The notes beneath the pieces were generated by a model, which saw nothing but the letters and a program-made list of their open reading frames with translations, did no database searches and was not told the origin of the DNA. Below, in pieces: positions 11,990 through 24,010 of a DNA stretch of 64,000 nucleotides; the stretch's first letter is position 1; each line of letters starts with the position of its first letter. The position numbers and the translations under genes were made by a program. The stretch lies in contig NC_054869.1 in the NCBI RefSeq assembly GCF_018320785.1, positions 34,202,289 through 34,266,288 on the forward strand, given 5' to 3'. This DNA comes from Cheilinus undulatus (Eukaryota > Chordata > Actinopteri > Labriformes > Labridae).

Positions 11990-12175
11990 TTGTGGACCCA
12001 GCAATGACCTCTGTGGGGCACCACAATTAAACTTTTCAGCCAATTGTAAGATACTCCTGTGATACTATGCCTGTCATTTTTTTTTTTTTTTTTTTTTTTT
12101 TTGTAATATTTCATGATAAATTATATCGAATGCTTTTTTGTTTAAGTCAGCGAATGCTTCCTAGTACTCAATGGT
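11990..12175 (-). mobile_element. Decayed LINE reverse transcriptase fragment
   Basis: On the minus strand, 12167-12120 reads ADLNKKAFDIIYHEI, which resembles the LINE motif DFSKAFDTVNHEIL. 12035-12000 reads CGAPQRSLLG, which resembles CGVPQGSVLGP. These are two consecutive reverse-transcriptase blocks, separated by stops and a poly-T of about 30 nt (about 12073-12102). It is short and old. The clade (L2, Rex or CR1) cannot be told. Confidence 0.5.
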
Positions 12176-13072
12176 GTAATGATCCATGCAGAAGTGGGTT
12201 TTTTATGGGTTAACTCTTTATTTAGAAATGGATATACTCTATGGAGACCAAAGAATGGAGGCTATACTTCCTTTCCTTGCTTATATTCTGTAAATTTCCG
12301 CATCAAGTTGTCATGTGTCATATTTAATTTTTGTAAAACGTGAATTGTGACGTAGTGACACGTCTGACTTACAAACAAGAGCTCTGTTATTACCCTCATC
12401 TTTGATTGGGCAAGCCTTGACCACGTGACAAGGTTATCCGTTTTCATTTTTTCTCAAGGAGGAGTGAATTTAAGGATAAGGGGTATGATATCTGTAGTTG
12501 CCTAGCATTGCAGCCTTGTTTTGGTATTTTTTTTTAATCAAACAGGCAATATTTTTTCTTTTTAAATGCTCTGAGTGAAGTAAAGGCTTTCAGCTTCTTT
12601 CTAGACCTCCCATTGCTTTGCGTAGTGGCGGATTAAGGTGTTATATTTATCTATTTGTGTGTGTCCTTTTTCACAGGAGGCTAACTGACTACTCACAGTG
12701 TCAAGGCTGTATTATGGCCTGAACATTGAACATACAAGGACGCTCACTGGGACTTTACAGCTGTCGACTGCTTTCCATAACCAGCAGAGGTAAAGTCACC
12801 GCTGAATAAAATGTTTGGCTAACAAATATAGATAATTAATCGTACCAAGTCTTGTTTCCTCACCTTTTTGGGAAAAACAATCTCGACTTTTCGGTTTGAA
12901 TTGATCTCCTATTAATGTCGCTTCTTTGCATGTGATGAGATGCAGTCCCCACTGCACCATACATTAACCGCATCCTCTGGACCGCTGTATGTTATGGTAT
13001 AGACTTCACTGTTACGCGTTACATTAGCGCCATCTCATGGTGTCTTACAGCAATCACAGGAGCCTTTGTAGT

Positions 13073-13082
13073 ACCGGAAGTG
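13073..13082 (+). promoter_or_regulatory. ETS/GABP (NRF-2) site at the MRPS36 promoter
   Basis: ACCGGAAGTG is a consensus GABP site, 15 bp before the ATG at 13097 and probably at or just after the transcription start. GABP/NRF-2 is an established activator of nuclear genes for mitochondrial proteins. A YY1-like AAAATGGC overlaps the second in-frame ATG at 13121. Confidence 0.55.
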
Positions 13083-13096
13083 AACGTGAGGTCGTC

Positions 13097-15726
13097 ATGG
13101 GGAGCAAAGTCAGCTCCAAAATGGCAGCTCCAGCCGCTCGAGTTATCCAGGTAACGTTGCTCCTGACAATTAAAATACTGTAGCTACAGGTATGTTGAGT
13201 AGATATAAATAATGTAGGGTTAAAAACGTTTCATCCTTGTGATTTGTGGCTTGTTTGAGTCAGGATGTTAGTGTTGAGACGGTGTTAAAACGACAGTTAC
13301 CCTTGTTGATGTCCTTGTTTAACCGGGAAGCTCACAGCAATGCCATGAATTTAAACAATCTGAGAGAGAAACAGGAGCGGATTTTAACAACTTACTGAAT
13401 AATATACATCAGTCGACCTCATAATGATTTCATAAGATCGTCAGCTCTGCCTGTCAGGATCGTTTGCTGTTTATTTTGAGGAGGTCGTTAACTTTGCTTA
13501 AGGCTAAATTTAGAAAAAATAGTTAAACTGTAGAAAACAAACACACTGATGGGATAAAGGGTTATTCGCGTGGTTTATTATGCTGTGCTACTATATGGCA
13601 AGGATGAAGTATTTAAAAAGTAATTTAAATATAAATTTTAAGAAATCAGCCTAGCAAACATGTATACAGCGTCTAAATGGAGAATGGTTCAACAGTGGAC
13701 TATGTCTCAGTAATAAGTCATTTGTTTGGATGTTTTTCAATGAGAAGATGAATTCAAATATGAATTTTTTAAACTTACCAAACTTATGACTCTTTTTGTT
13801 GTTTCTATGGGTTGACAACAAAATATATTGAATTAAGCACATCTAACTGTGTATTTAGTAAGATATTCATTATTGGGCAGATGATCTGACCTGTTTGAAA
13901 AATCTCATCTGTTTTTAAGATCATACATGAGTGAATTGCATTGTGGGAGAGTTGCACCTAAAGAGGTAATGATTAAACATAGGTATCAGTATCAGAGTCA
14001 TTGGCTAAATTGTTGTACTATATGGACAAAGTATGGTTAGTTTTTACCACCGGTGCATCTCTATTCTAAACAGCTAGCTTGCATCATATAGCTTACCATG
14101 ATTTTGCGACTTGTAAATCAGTGAAAGTGTCAATTATTTTTGTTTTTCTGTTTAGTTTGAACAATAGTATGGATCACAAGCAATACATTTTGTGAGTCTT
14201 TTTATTTGAGGCTCAGATTATCAATTCGTTTAAGGGAAAACACAAAATGCTTATTCTATGTGATTCGCACAATTCAGCTAAGGATGAGCTGCTCATATTT
14301 CGATGTTTAAGCTGCTGTATGATCACACTTTTATTTAAAATATAAACTAGTCGACATCAACACTTTTCATAAATCTGACAGTGTTTCATGTGTAAGGTAG
14401 TCCACGCCATGCTGGCACATCTTGAGTAAGATTAAAGTTTTTAAAATAACCTTTTCACTCTTAGTTGAGTTTCCCCTTTAGACAAAGTGGAATTTTCTTT
14501 GCTGATTTTGTCCTGGACATGTGAAAGTTACACCTATACACCTACATCATAGCAGCAGTTTCCTACAGTAAAATAACTCTATAGAGATGATTAGTCTCAA
14601 TGCTAATGGCCTTTTTTTGGCAGGTTCTTTCAAAAACTAATCAAAAATGTTTGTGTGTTTACAGGCTGTCCGGCCTCACTCTCCTCTGATCAAGTTTCCC
14701 AACAGACATGACTTTCCAAAGCCTAATGGTGAGTCTGAGAAAGTCTATGACTGATGCATATAGTGTGATGATGATGGCCCAGGTAAAGAAACCCACCTTG
14801 AAAACTGCTGTGGGTGATGTAACCAGTCAACCCTGGACTTTATAATGGTTTCACAGTTTACTTAAGATGCCAACAGTTCACCAGGTTAAGATAAACAATC
14901 CAACAGTAGATTGACTTGAATGTACACCTTACTCTGGATATGTGTGTTTTGTTTCATGACAGCAGTCATCATGATCAACAATTTCCCTTCTTTTCATGAT
15001 CTTCGACATCTTTGCTCTTCAGCAGTTTATCACTGACTTTTTTCTTTCCCAGCACAAGAGGCTTTGAAATTAATAGCTGTAAACCTCGCACCACACAACG
15101 CTCAAGCCTCCCCTCCAGCTGCAGCTCCCCCTCAGCCTCAGATATCCAGACCTCATGTACCTATGACCCCGATCCCTGGCACGCCGGACACCCTGGCTTC
15201 TATTCAGCTTCTCACGGCGAGGTACCGCAGGAGACCGCTGACAGTGGACGAAATGGAATACATCCAGGTGAGAGGTCAAAACTACCAAACAGCTTCATCT
15301 AAGACTAAACCAAGAACATTTCACTGACATGCTGACCTTTGAGATGAAAAAGACTTGGCTGGATGTGCAAACGGGGGGGGGGGGGGCCTGAAACTGTTGA
15401 TTTAGTATCAGAACATAACCTTTGTCCATAGTGTGAGATAAACCTGCAGAGTCGTCTGTGGCCTGAAAACCTACATAGATTCTAACTTTTCTGCCCTGAA
15501 ATTGTGAGTAATAAGAGAGTAATCAGTCTTTGAAGACATTCTGTCAGTCCTTGTAACAGGGTTCATACATGGGCTTGTTAGAATCTTTGAAAATGCTTTT
15601 ATGAAAAAGTTTTTATGTTTAAAGAAAATTCAGAGGAGCAGATAAATTATTATATTATATTCACTCCCCAAACACTTTGAAAATACAATCAACTGTCCAT
15701 ACTTTTGTAGACCGTGGTCCTGGTGC

Positions 15727-15761
<35 letters not shown>

Positions 15762-17679
15762 TGGTGAAGGATATGGCAGCTCTACCAATATGTCAACATC
15801 ACTGAAGTGAAGTTCTGACTTGGACTTTCCACATTTTAGCTATTTTAAATAATGACCAATATTTTTACTTTTAACGTCATAAAATGTCTTAAATTAAAAC
15901 AAGTGCATTGCTTTAACGTAAGAAATAAAATCTGGCTCTTTCTAGAATAATTAGAAAATTGTCTTGAGATTCTGAAATTTGTCCATTTCTGGGGCTATTC
16001 CCTTTATTTGATTGGACAGCACAATAGAAACACAAACTATGGGGAGAAAAATGGGTCAGACAGGTGACAGGAGTGGGTTTGCATCCTGAAACCAGTGTGC
16101 TAGGACTGTAGCCTCTGTGTACAAGAGATATAGCTATTGAGACTAATGCTGTAATAAATTTTTAGTGAAGATAAACATTTTTCAGTGTCTTATTTACACT
16201 CCGGCATCAACATAGCAATTCAGTAGGTCTTCTTCATACAGTTGTCCTGGAACCTCTGTCGTTCTTTTCTTAACTTCTGAAACAGATTTAAAACATGTTC
16301 CCCCGAGGACAAATTTGATCTTAAGAACAGAAAAAAGTCACACAGTGCTAGATCAGGAGAATAGGGGGGGTCATCAAGCACTGTGATCTGTTTTTGGGTC
16401 AGAAACTGCTTTAGCAAGAGCGCAGTGTGAGCTGGCATGTTGTCTTGATGAAGAGGGAGACCATTTTTCCACCATTGTGCTCTCTTTCTTCTGATATTTT
16501 CTCACAGTTTTTCCCAGAATCTGTTTGTAATTTTGTTGATTCACTGTAAACCTTTCTGGAGCCCACCTACTCCCCAACATTATACCCCTAATGCCAGAGA
16601 AAACAATCAGCATGGGCTTACATTTGGACATGCTTTGTTGTGCTTTCTTCATCCTTGGTGACGATGGGTGGTGCCCTTCTGTCTCAGGATCGTATTAGAA
16701 GACCCACGTTTGATCACATGTAATCACTACTTCTAAAAAAATGGATTTCCTTCAGTTTGTTCTCCACAAATGTGCTTGCATTTCCCTTTTAATCGGGAGT
16801 CAAGTTTTGTGGCAATTTCGGCACATGCTTTTGTCATGTTCAAAATTTCATGCAAAGTTTGTCAAACTGTCTCCTTATCTGCCATTATTTTGATATCAAG
16901 TCGTTGATCATTTGGAACGATTGGTTCAATTTGTTAAGTGCACATATGAACTTCAATCAGTAGGTAGCAGTGAACTAAAGATGTCACTGTCAAGTGTGAA
17001 TACTCCACCTTTAATATAAAACACTCGGTGTGACTGTGAACCATGTGGTCTCAATGTTTAACAGCCACACCTTGTACATGCCTACTCTACCACCTGAGCT
17101 AAAAATGGCACCCTTGAGATATGTTTTAATGAGAGAGGATTTTTTTCTGAATTTATGAAATAATTATCTTGGAAAGATGAGATGATTGTTTTATGAAAAC
17201 AGAAAAATCAGCTCATTTTTTTCTAAACTCCAAAAATTATGTTAAAGTTAAAGAAGAGTAGATTTGAAAAATCTACAGTGTGTTGTTAGCATGGCATGAT
17301 TATTTTTTTTTAATCATTCTTGACTTTATGCTTGTCTGTGTGACAGTTCAGTGTTTTTTGCAGAGAATTACATCCTGACAGTCTTTATTGCGTATGCATT
17401 CACAAACCTTGAACTGAAGAGAGGAGGAGGTGCAAAAAAGCTTTTAAGGAATTAAAAGGGGAAATTCCCATATGAAATTTAAAAAAAGTGATAACACTAC
17501 ATTGTGAAAAATGACATGAATTTTCCTTTTCAGGTATTAAAAAGCTTTAAAATTGTTGTTAAGAGTGTGGAGCACCCCTCTTTTTTGCTACAATGGAATA
17601 ATCCATTGGTGGATTAAAATTTCTTCTCACTAATATCTTTTCTATTTCCTGTCTGTTGCAGCGTGGTGGACCAGAGTAA
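13097..17679 (+). CDS. mrps36: 2-oxoglutarate dehydrogenase adaptor subunit KGD4 (formerly mitoribosomal protein S36)
   Basis: Small mitochondrial protein that tethers the E3 subunit (dihydrolipoamide dehydrogenase) to the E2 core of the 2-oxoglutarate dehydrogenase complex; it was long listed as ribosomal protein S36. Exons 13097-13150, 14665-14728, 15053-15267 and 17662-17679 give 116 residues; human has 103. The N-terminus MGSKVSSKMAAPAARVIQ runs into AVRPHSPLIKFPNRHDFPKP, close to human VVKPHTPLIRFPDRRDNPKP. The C-terminus RRRPLTVDEMEYIQRGGPE is the conserved E3-binding end. The middle is a proline/alanine-rich linker, longer than in human (about residues 47-70). The last exon encodes only RGGPE and stop. 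The 2.4-kb last intron holds a poly-G tract, a poly-T tract, a SINE relic and a mariner relic. The gene faces PDXP tail to tail. Confidence 0.95.
15975..16150 (-). mobile_element. Decayed SINE (same family as 1290-1480)
   Basis: The phrases CCCTTTATTTGATTGGACAG, GGGGAGAAAAATGGGTCAGACAGG and a tRNA-head-like right end (GGGTTTGCATCCTGAAACCAG) align with the body of the SINE at 61145-61335, in the same orientation. It is more diverged, and no clear target duplication was found. Confidence 0.5.
16195..17080 (-). mobile_element. Degenerate mariner transposon
   Basis: Minus-strand reading gives mariner transposase segments in order: TCDQTWVF..YDPETEG (about 16720-16680, with the first catalytic Asp), TVNQQNYKQILGK (about 16560-16520), MPAHTALLLKQFL (16438-16400) and PPYSPDLALCDFFLF (about 16370-16325, with the second and third Asp region of DD34D). 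The pieces fall in different frames with stops between them, so the element is dead. The right end is near CACACCTTGTA (17077); the left end is not sharply defined. It sits in the last intron of MRPS36. Confidence 0.8.
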
Positions 17680-17792
17680 CGCCATACGACTGAATCACTG
17701 CAACCAAAGTCCTTATCAGTTGGAGATCAGTATGTGTCTTTCATTCTGTTCCTCAACACAGAGAACCTAATGCCACATGAGAGATGATGTAG

Positions 17793-17798
17793 AATAAA
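17793..17798 (+). other. Polyadenylation signal of MRPS36
   Basis: AATAAA lies about 115 nt after the TAA stop at 17677-17679. Between here and the PDXP 3' UTR (about 18250) no other gene is visible. Confidence 0.55.
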
Positions 17799-18261
17799 CT
17801 ATTGCATAAATCCTGTTTAAATGTACATATGTTTATTTTTTAGATGTTTATGTATTTTAGGTTTATACCTAAGGGACATCTTAATGTGTACCACAAGCCA
17901 TAGCCACAAAATTAGCTTCTTGTCTGTTCCAGTATACTCTTATTGCAACTTTAACTCAAAAATCTGTTCCTGTGCTTACGGTATGTATGACACCACTATG
18001 CCTAATCCATGCACGAGAAGGACATTACTGCTTTTTGTTTCATACCTTCCCTGAAATAAACTAGTTACACAATGCTGACGTATGCTGGATTTCAACTCAC
18101 AGTAGCTCTGAGTGAAATGACTTTCTGTGAAGTACTGGATTCAAATGATTAAAAGAATATTTTGATCTTGGTGTTCATATGATTAATGTTGATGCATAAA
18201 GACACAACAAGCAGAATAAAAAGGCAAAGAGAAGAAGAAATAGGGTTTAAATTGTAGTAGT

Positions 18262-18267
18262 TTTATT
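18262..18267 (-). other. Polyadenylation signal of the PDXP-like gene
   Basis: TTTATT on the plus strand is AATAAA on the minus strand, about 745 nt after the stop codon at 19010-19012. This implies that 18245-19009 is the 3' UTR. The converging MRPS36 transcript ends about 450 bp away. Confidence 0.5.
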
Positions 18268-19009
18268 GTTGTTACCCCTGCTGGCATGCTCTATATGGTA
18301 AACATTAACAACATTAAAGTTTCACAACAGTGCAGTATGACCGGCCACCATTAATGTGTAACTGCTTTTCTTACTACATGATTCAGTTAGATGTTTTGTT
18401 CTCTGATGAATATTGGCACAAGTAGTACAGACGTGACAGAAAGGCTAAAAGTGAAAACACTTCACCTGTCTGAGTGGCAGATTGTCGTCTTAGTTTCTAC
18501 CAGAGCTGACATAAGCTCACACAGTGTTTCTTTTCTTCTCTTCATGTAGGAGAAGCCACACTCAGGCAAACACATAAGAAAACAATTGTGCGTTTTTGTA
18601 CGTACATGTCTGCCTTTATAGCGGAAGATCAAGCAACCTGCTGCTAAACACATGAATGCTGTTACAGAGCAGTTCATGGCTTTACAAAAATACCTCTGGA
18701 TGTTGGAAACCTAATACCAAACACCAAAGTGCAGTATATTCATATATTGATAGAATCACTTACAGCAAGAAGATACTGTCAAGTCACAAATGGGCACAAC
18801 ACTAGAAGAAACACTGAGGTATGCACTGAATTAATCCGATTACTTCAAGGACGCACGTCTTGGCCACAACATAAACAGCGCCTCGATATGTAGGAGCATT
18901 CAAAGTCCTTGTTTGCTGTCTGGAACATTTTTTGCAAACGGCAGACTAAACATTGCACTTTTAATGTAGAAGAAGCAATTTGTGCTCTGTATTAGAGGTT
19001 CAGGACTCG

Positions 19010-22000
19010 TCAATTGCTCTGTTCCTCCAGTTCCTCAAACGCAGGTAAGAAATCGGCGATGGTGTCGACCACGTAGTCGGGCACCAGGCTGTGGTTGGTG
19101 CTCAGCTCGCTGTTCCTGTACTCTTGGGCCTCCTCGATCTGAGACACGCCAGTGAGGGTGAGCATGGTGTCCAGGCCGCAGTTGGACCCGAACAGCATGT
19201 CTGTCTCTAGGCGGTCCCCGATCATCAGGCACTGCGCGGGGTCCACGCCCCTGAACTGACTGGAGATGCACTCAAACATGAAGCGGCTGGGCTTGCCGAT
19301 CACAGTGGCCTTCCTGCCAGAGGCCACCTCCAGGGCTGCGGTGAGGGATCCAGAGCCTGCCGGGGCAGAGAGATAAATCAAGGTCAGATTAATGTGGATC
19401 CAATGAGACATCCTTTCCTGCAGCCTTCAACTGTCCACCCTGAAATCAAAGTTTACTGACAGTGTCTAGTTTGTAAGGCATAGCTTCCTACTTATTAACA
19501 TCCATAATAAGACTGCATTACTGCCACCAGCTTCTTAGTGTGGCACTCTATTTCTTTAAAGCCAATGGTTTAAATAATTTCAGCAAATGTGAAAGTCAAA
19601 CTGGAGCAGCTGGAGTCTGTACAAAACTGTTATTTAAAACCATAACACTGCTGATACACAGGTAAAAACGAAGGCATTTACGAAATTCTTTATCTTTTTA
19701 AAGAACACTTTTTGTCTTTATTCGACAATGCCTGTCTGAAACGGCAGGATGGACTTGTCTTGAACTACGGTCAATTCAATTAAAGCAGAGCGTCTTAAAC
19801 CTCTAAAAAAAAAAGCTCTTCTCGACTAATCCTGATCTGGATTTATGAAAACCCTATATTTAATATATGTTAATGCCGCATTTAAATAATGCATATGAAT
19901 ACCTTAATAACAGTCAGGTTTAATTATACTGACTTAGGCTAGATGGAATTCCAACATCATTAATTCATTCTGTATTAGAGGCTTATAATGAGGAAGCAGA
20001 CAAGCCTGTATGTTTTCACATAAACAAAACACTGAGAAGAATGGCCATTTGTCCAAACACCTATTCAGTCATGAATCGTTTATCAATATGAACACAACCA
20101 TGTCTGTTTATGCCGTGGCTTTAATAAGAGGTGTTTAACAACAGGGGTTGTAACATAATCACACATTTTATTGTTGTTATTAAGTATTTCAGAGACAAAA
20201 CTGCAGTCAGAGCCTAATATTCTGTACATTTACTGCAGGTAAAATATGCAGTGTTATGAGAAGCAGCGTTGTGTAGTCAACCCTTTGCACTTCACATTAA
20301 CGATACAAAGAGTGAGGAGAATGGCAGTCACTTTGTGCATCCATCTATTCAGCTGGTCACTTTTTCAGAGTTAGTTCGTCACGGTAAAAGCAGCCATGAC
20401 GGTTTGCATTGTGGACATAAAAATGGCAGCAGGAATTTTCAAGTCAATCCTTAAATCAGCTGTCAACTTTTTAAGTGAAAAACTATTGACAGACCTTAAT
20501 TTTGTAGATTTATTGAAAGGGATGGGTGCAATCTTAGGGAGACAAAACAAGGAAAGTTTGTGTGCAGTAACATCTTTGCAATGGTATTTAACATGTGCAA
20601 TACTTACTGGGTAGTACAGCCACTATCAACAATAATACATGGTGTGTGTTATACTTTTTTCAAATGTATCATTGAAAAAAGAGAAGGTGTTAAATGTTAA
20701 AAAAAACTAGATACATCAGTTTTACTTCAGTATTGACCAAATATTAACCCTTTTGACAAACATCTGTAACCTGCAAATCATGTAGGTATTTCAGTCCAGA
20801 TGTCTGCTGTGTCTTTCAGTTCAATAATGGCATTTAGCACTTTAACAGCTTATTCAGCAGTGTTAATTTCACTAAAACTATGACTAAAAATGTTCACCGA
20901 AAGCCTTTTTTTCTATGACAAAAACTAGACTAACAAAAACAGATATGTGATGACTTAAACTGACAAAAACTAAGTTTAGTTTTCATCAAGATGACAAAAA
21001 CTAGACTAAATGTTATGTCGTTTTTGTCCGACATTCAAAATCCGTGATATTTCTCCACTGGGTTAATCTGTCATAAAACAATGCAGCTGTAGCTATTCTG
21101 TCTCTCGGCTGTAGAAAGCAGGGACCCCAGGTTTGGCAGAGTATATAGAACCCACTTAGGTGATTTGGTACCAGATTTTGGCAAGAGAATAAATGCTTGG
21201 ACTAAAAGTAGAGACTCAAATGTAAGGACTTTTAATGGACTAAAACTAGACTAAAATGTTTTGAGTTTTAATCGACTAAAACTAGACTTAAACTAAAAAG
21301 GGCAGAAATTACAAAAATTTGACTAAAACTAAAATGCATTTCATTTAAAGATGAAAACTAAGACTAAAATTAAAAATAGCTGCCAAAATTAACACTTATT
21401 CAGAGGAAAGACTTTTTACAAGGCAGAAGATGTGAGTTTTTCAGACAACCGGTCCTTTTTCATGAGAGAAAATGCTGGCATTGTGGGAGTCTTGCACCAA
21501 AAGAAACAAGGGAAAAAGCATCAGCTGAATTCTTTTTTAAACACAGTTTTTTTGCCCCTCTTTATAAAGTTATCAGTTACTCTATGTAAGTGTTGTCAGT
21601 AAGTTTTCCCTTGCATTTTATTATCTTTCCCTTGATCCACTTTGTGCTAGACTTTGAGCTGCTGTTACAACTAAATAACCGCCGATAAGGGTTTAATAAC
21701 ATCGTTCCTGAATCTTAAACAGTCACTTCAAATTGAGGGTCTATCTCCAGGACCACAGACCTTTTATGCTGTTGGTACTCGGCCCAGTGGTTTCCTGTGC
21801 ACGGGTCAAACTGGGGCTCGGCATTGTATTGAGTTTTTAAGATATACTGATGTATTTTTTCAAACTAGAATTGGGAAATGATGTTTATAAAAATGATACT
21901 GTTTTTATTTTTCGAAAAATTGCAGATAAACTCAGAAATACTGCCTAAATTGCACAAATACATTGTCAATGTAGAAAAAGCGAGGGGAACTGAGAAGGAG

Positions 22001-23754
22001 CAAGGGCTTCTTGTCAGTTCCAATGACTTTTAAAACTGTCCTCAGCATATTTGTGCATTTTAGACAGTGCTCTATTTTGGTTAAAAATTTGGCAGAAGAT
22101 CATTATGTATCTGGACTTTGTGATACGACCAAGTTTTAAAGGGCTGTACTACAACAAAAGGATTTGCACATTCTGCAATGACGACAACCAGGTGATGAGT
22201 ATCATAATGTGTTTGAGTGTAAGAATGTCAGCATAATGAGTTCTAGAGAAAGGTACACAACACATTATTATTGTTTAAACTGTCCCAAATAATTGGTGCT
22301 TTTTTGAAGAAAATTCTCCTCATTATTTAGGAAATACTTGTTGATTATGGTAGTGTAGAAAATTTTGACCTTATTAGACAGAGATGTCACTGTTTATGCA
22401 CAGTTTTGACAATGTGTAGATGCTTGTCTGCAATTTTGATAATCAAAAAGGAAAAATCACCCAGTATAGTGTGTCTTTAACTTCTAAATTGGTTCTTATA
22501 TAGGGATGATAGATATTGGTATCAGCATACGTTGGCCTTAATAGTTAAATATCAGTTTTGGTTGATATGAAAATTTCTGCCAACATTTACAGACACATGA
22601 TTTGTAAATGCTGGCTGTATATATCATTTATCAGCCTTAAATATCGACAAATGTACAACTGAACCATCAGGTATAGGTGGTTTCCTATGGTGCCACACGC
22701 TCAGGGGGTCCCACTGTGAGTCTTTGAGATTTGAATGAAGTCCCAAATATAAACACCTACCAGACTGTCTACTTCCTCTCTCCTTTCTCAGCTCTACTTG
22801 ACTCATCTTCTCTTTGAACTGGAGACTTAGTGTTTTTTTTTTTACAAAAGGTGTGAATATATTGGTATCAGCTAAAAATCAGTTTGGCAAGATATATGCA
22901 AAAAATCAACATCCTGCATCCTTATTCTCGTGGTATCAAAAAGGTTTAGATATCTTGTGAGAAATCATATCAAAGCTTGTAATTCCAGCTCTATACTAAC
23001 CATGTATTATTTAATTAGAGAACATATCTCGAGATACACATTCTGAACTGTCATTAGAAGGAAAAATATCGAGATATTTTGGAACTAATACAAACACAGT
23101 GTAGTGTACATAAAGCAGTATTAATGCACCAATGATCTGGACTACTTCCATATTACCTGGGAGTATCCTTCCTCCTGACAGGGGGTGCCAGGGGTCGTTA
23201 TCGGTGGCCAGGAACAGACAGTCCGGGTCCCTCAGGTAGCACGAGGCTTTAGCCAGTTTGAGAAAAGTCAGTTTATCATCATGTCCCACCAGCACTGCTT
23301 TGACGTCCGGGGCCAGGTTACAGTTATAGATGGTTGCGTCCGGATCGTCCGCCTCCTCCACGCAGGGGATGCCCGCCTCCTGCAGCTCTCTGCGGAGTCC
23401 GTCGCAGCCGATGACGAACACCTGTCCGTGGACCTTGACGACGTCTCTCAGGTAGAGAGCCGAGCAGTACGACGAGCTGAAGATCTGTTCCAGCATCACG
23501 TCAGTGAAGCCCAGCCGGTAGAACTTGTGCACATAATTCTCCCTGGGCCTGGTGCAGTTGTTGGTGACGAAGACTACGTTTTTACCGTGTCGTATGAGCG
23601 AATTCACCACCTTCACTGCGCCGGTTATAGCCTTCTCTCCGTGCCATATGACCCCGTCGCAGTCAAACAGAATGAAGTCCTTCGCCTCCAGCAGGTTTCT
23701 AATCTGCGGACCTCGAATTTTCTGGCAGCCTTTGAAGCCAAAGGCGCCCGCCAT
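19010..23754 (-). CDS. pdxp: Pyridoxal phosphate phosphatase / chronophin-like HAD phosphatase
   Basis: HAD-family phosphatase that removes phosphate from pyridoxal 5'-phosphate; in mammals it also dephosphorylates Ser3 of cofilin. Two exons: 23754-23157 and 19356-19010, joined in phase 1, giving 314 residues (human PDXP 296). HAD motifs in order: LFDCDGVIW with nucleophile and acid/base Asp (residues about 29-37), VFVTNN (about 62-67), IGKPS with the motif III Lys, and GDRLETD with the motif IV acidic pair. PDXP rather than PGP because it has ATDNDPWHPLSGG and GSLTAALEVASGRKATVIGKP, which track human ATDRDPWHPLSDG and GSLAAAVETASGRQALVVGKP. The start MAGAFGFKGCQKIRG opens the first exon. The single 3.8-kb intron holds two miniature transposons. 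Which teleost PDXP paralogue this is cannot be told. Confidence 0.92.
20859..21395. mobile_element. Non-autonomous hAT-type element
   Basis: The element starts CAGTGTTAATTTCACTAAAA and ends with the complementary AAAATTAACAC. It is flanked by an 8-bp direct repeat TTATTCAG (20851-20858 and 21396-21403), the hAT duplication length. The interior is built of repeated GACTAAAACTAGACTAAA words and has no ORF. It lies in the PDXP intron. Confidence 0.75.
22500..22925. mobile_element. Probable miniature DNA transposon
   Basis: The imperfect inverted ends TATAGGGATGATAGATATTG (left) and the complement of ATAAGGATGCAGGATGTTGA (right) bracket about 425 bp. Internal TATTGGTATCAGC occurs near both ends in the same orientation. 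The pattern resembles hAT-like TAGGGATG repeats common in fish. No convincing target duplication was found, so the class is tentative. It lies in the PDXP intron. Confidence 0.4.
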
Positions 23755-24010
23755 CCCGGCTTTTTCCTCGGTTTCTTCCGTTTTTCACCTTCTAGTGTTT
23801 CCCCATGGCGAAAGCTGGTACATAATGTGTTGAAGACGGCGGGTTAACGATATGAAAACAAATCAATGTCAAGAAATCACATTGCAGAGTCCTTGGTGCG
23901 GTTACATACACCGACAGCGGGCTACAAAAACATTGACGTCTGGCCGCGCCCACAATGTCAATTGACCAATTAAAGCACAGCACTGCAGCCAATCAGATTC
24001 GAATGTGTCA
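23755..24010 (-). promoter_or_regulatory. 5' UTR and promoter region of the PDXP-like gene
   Basis: Upstream of the ATG at 23754 there is a GC-richer patch with CCAAT pentamers (GACCAATT near 23963; GCCAATCAG near 23988) and GGCCGCGCCCAC (about 23942). There is no TATA box at a useful distance. Assignment is from position and composition only. Confidence 0.4.

Larger units (their letters stand above)
9959..13072. other. Interval between BHMT copy 2 and MRPS36
   Basis: After the 3' UTR of BHMT (to about 10270) there is no host gene that I can support. The AT-rich interval holds a CTCF-like site (10988), a Tc1-derived miniature element (11369-11919), a decayed LINE fragment (about 11990-12175) split by a long poly-T (about 12078-12102), and unassigned unique sequence. 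Confidence 0.6.

Noticed and set aside
15734-15762. Long poly-T near MRPS36 exon 3 as a terminator or promoter element
   Set aside because: Simple homopolymer in an intron, like those at 11691 and 12075; no associated structure.
23185-23847. Long plus-strand open frame (220 codons)
   Set aside because: It lies antisense to the GC-rich first exon of the PDXP-like gene. Its length follows from codon bias on the other strand, and it has no recognisable similarity.
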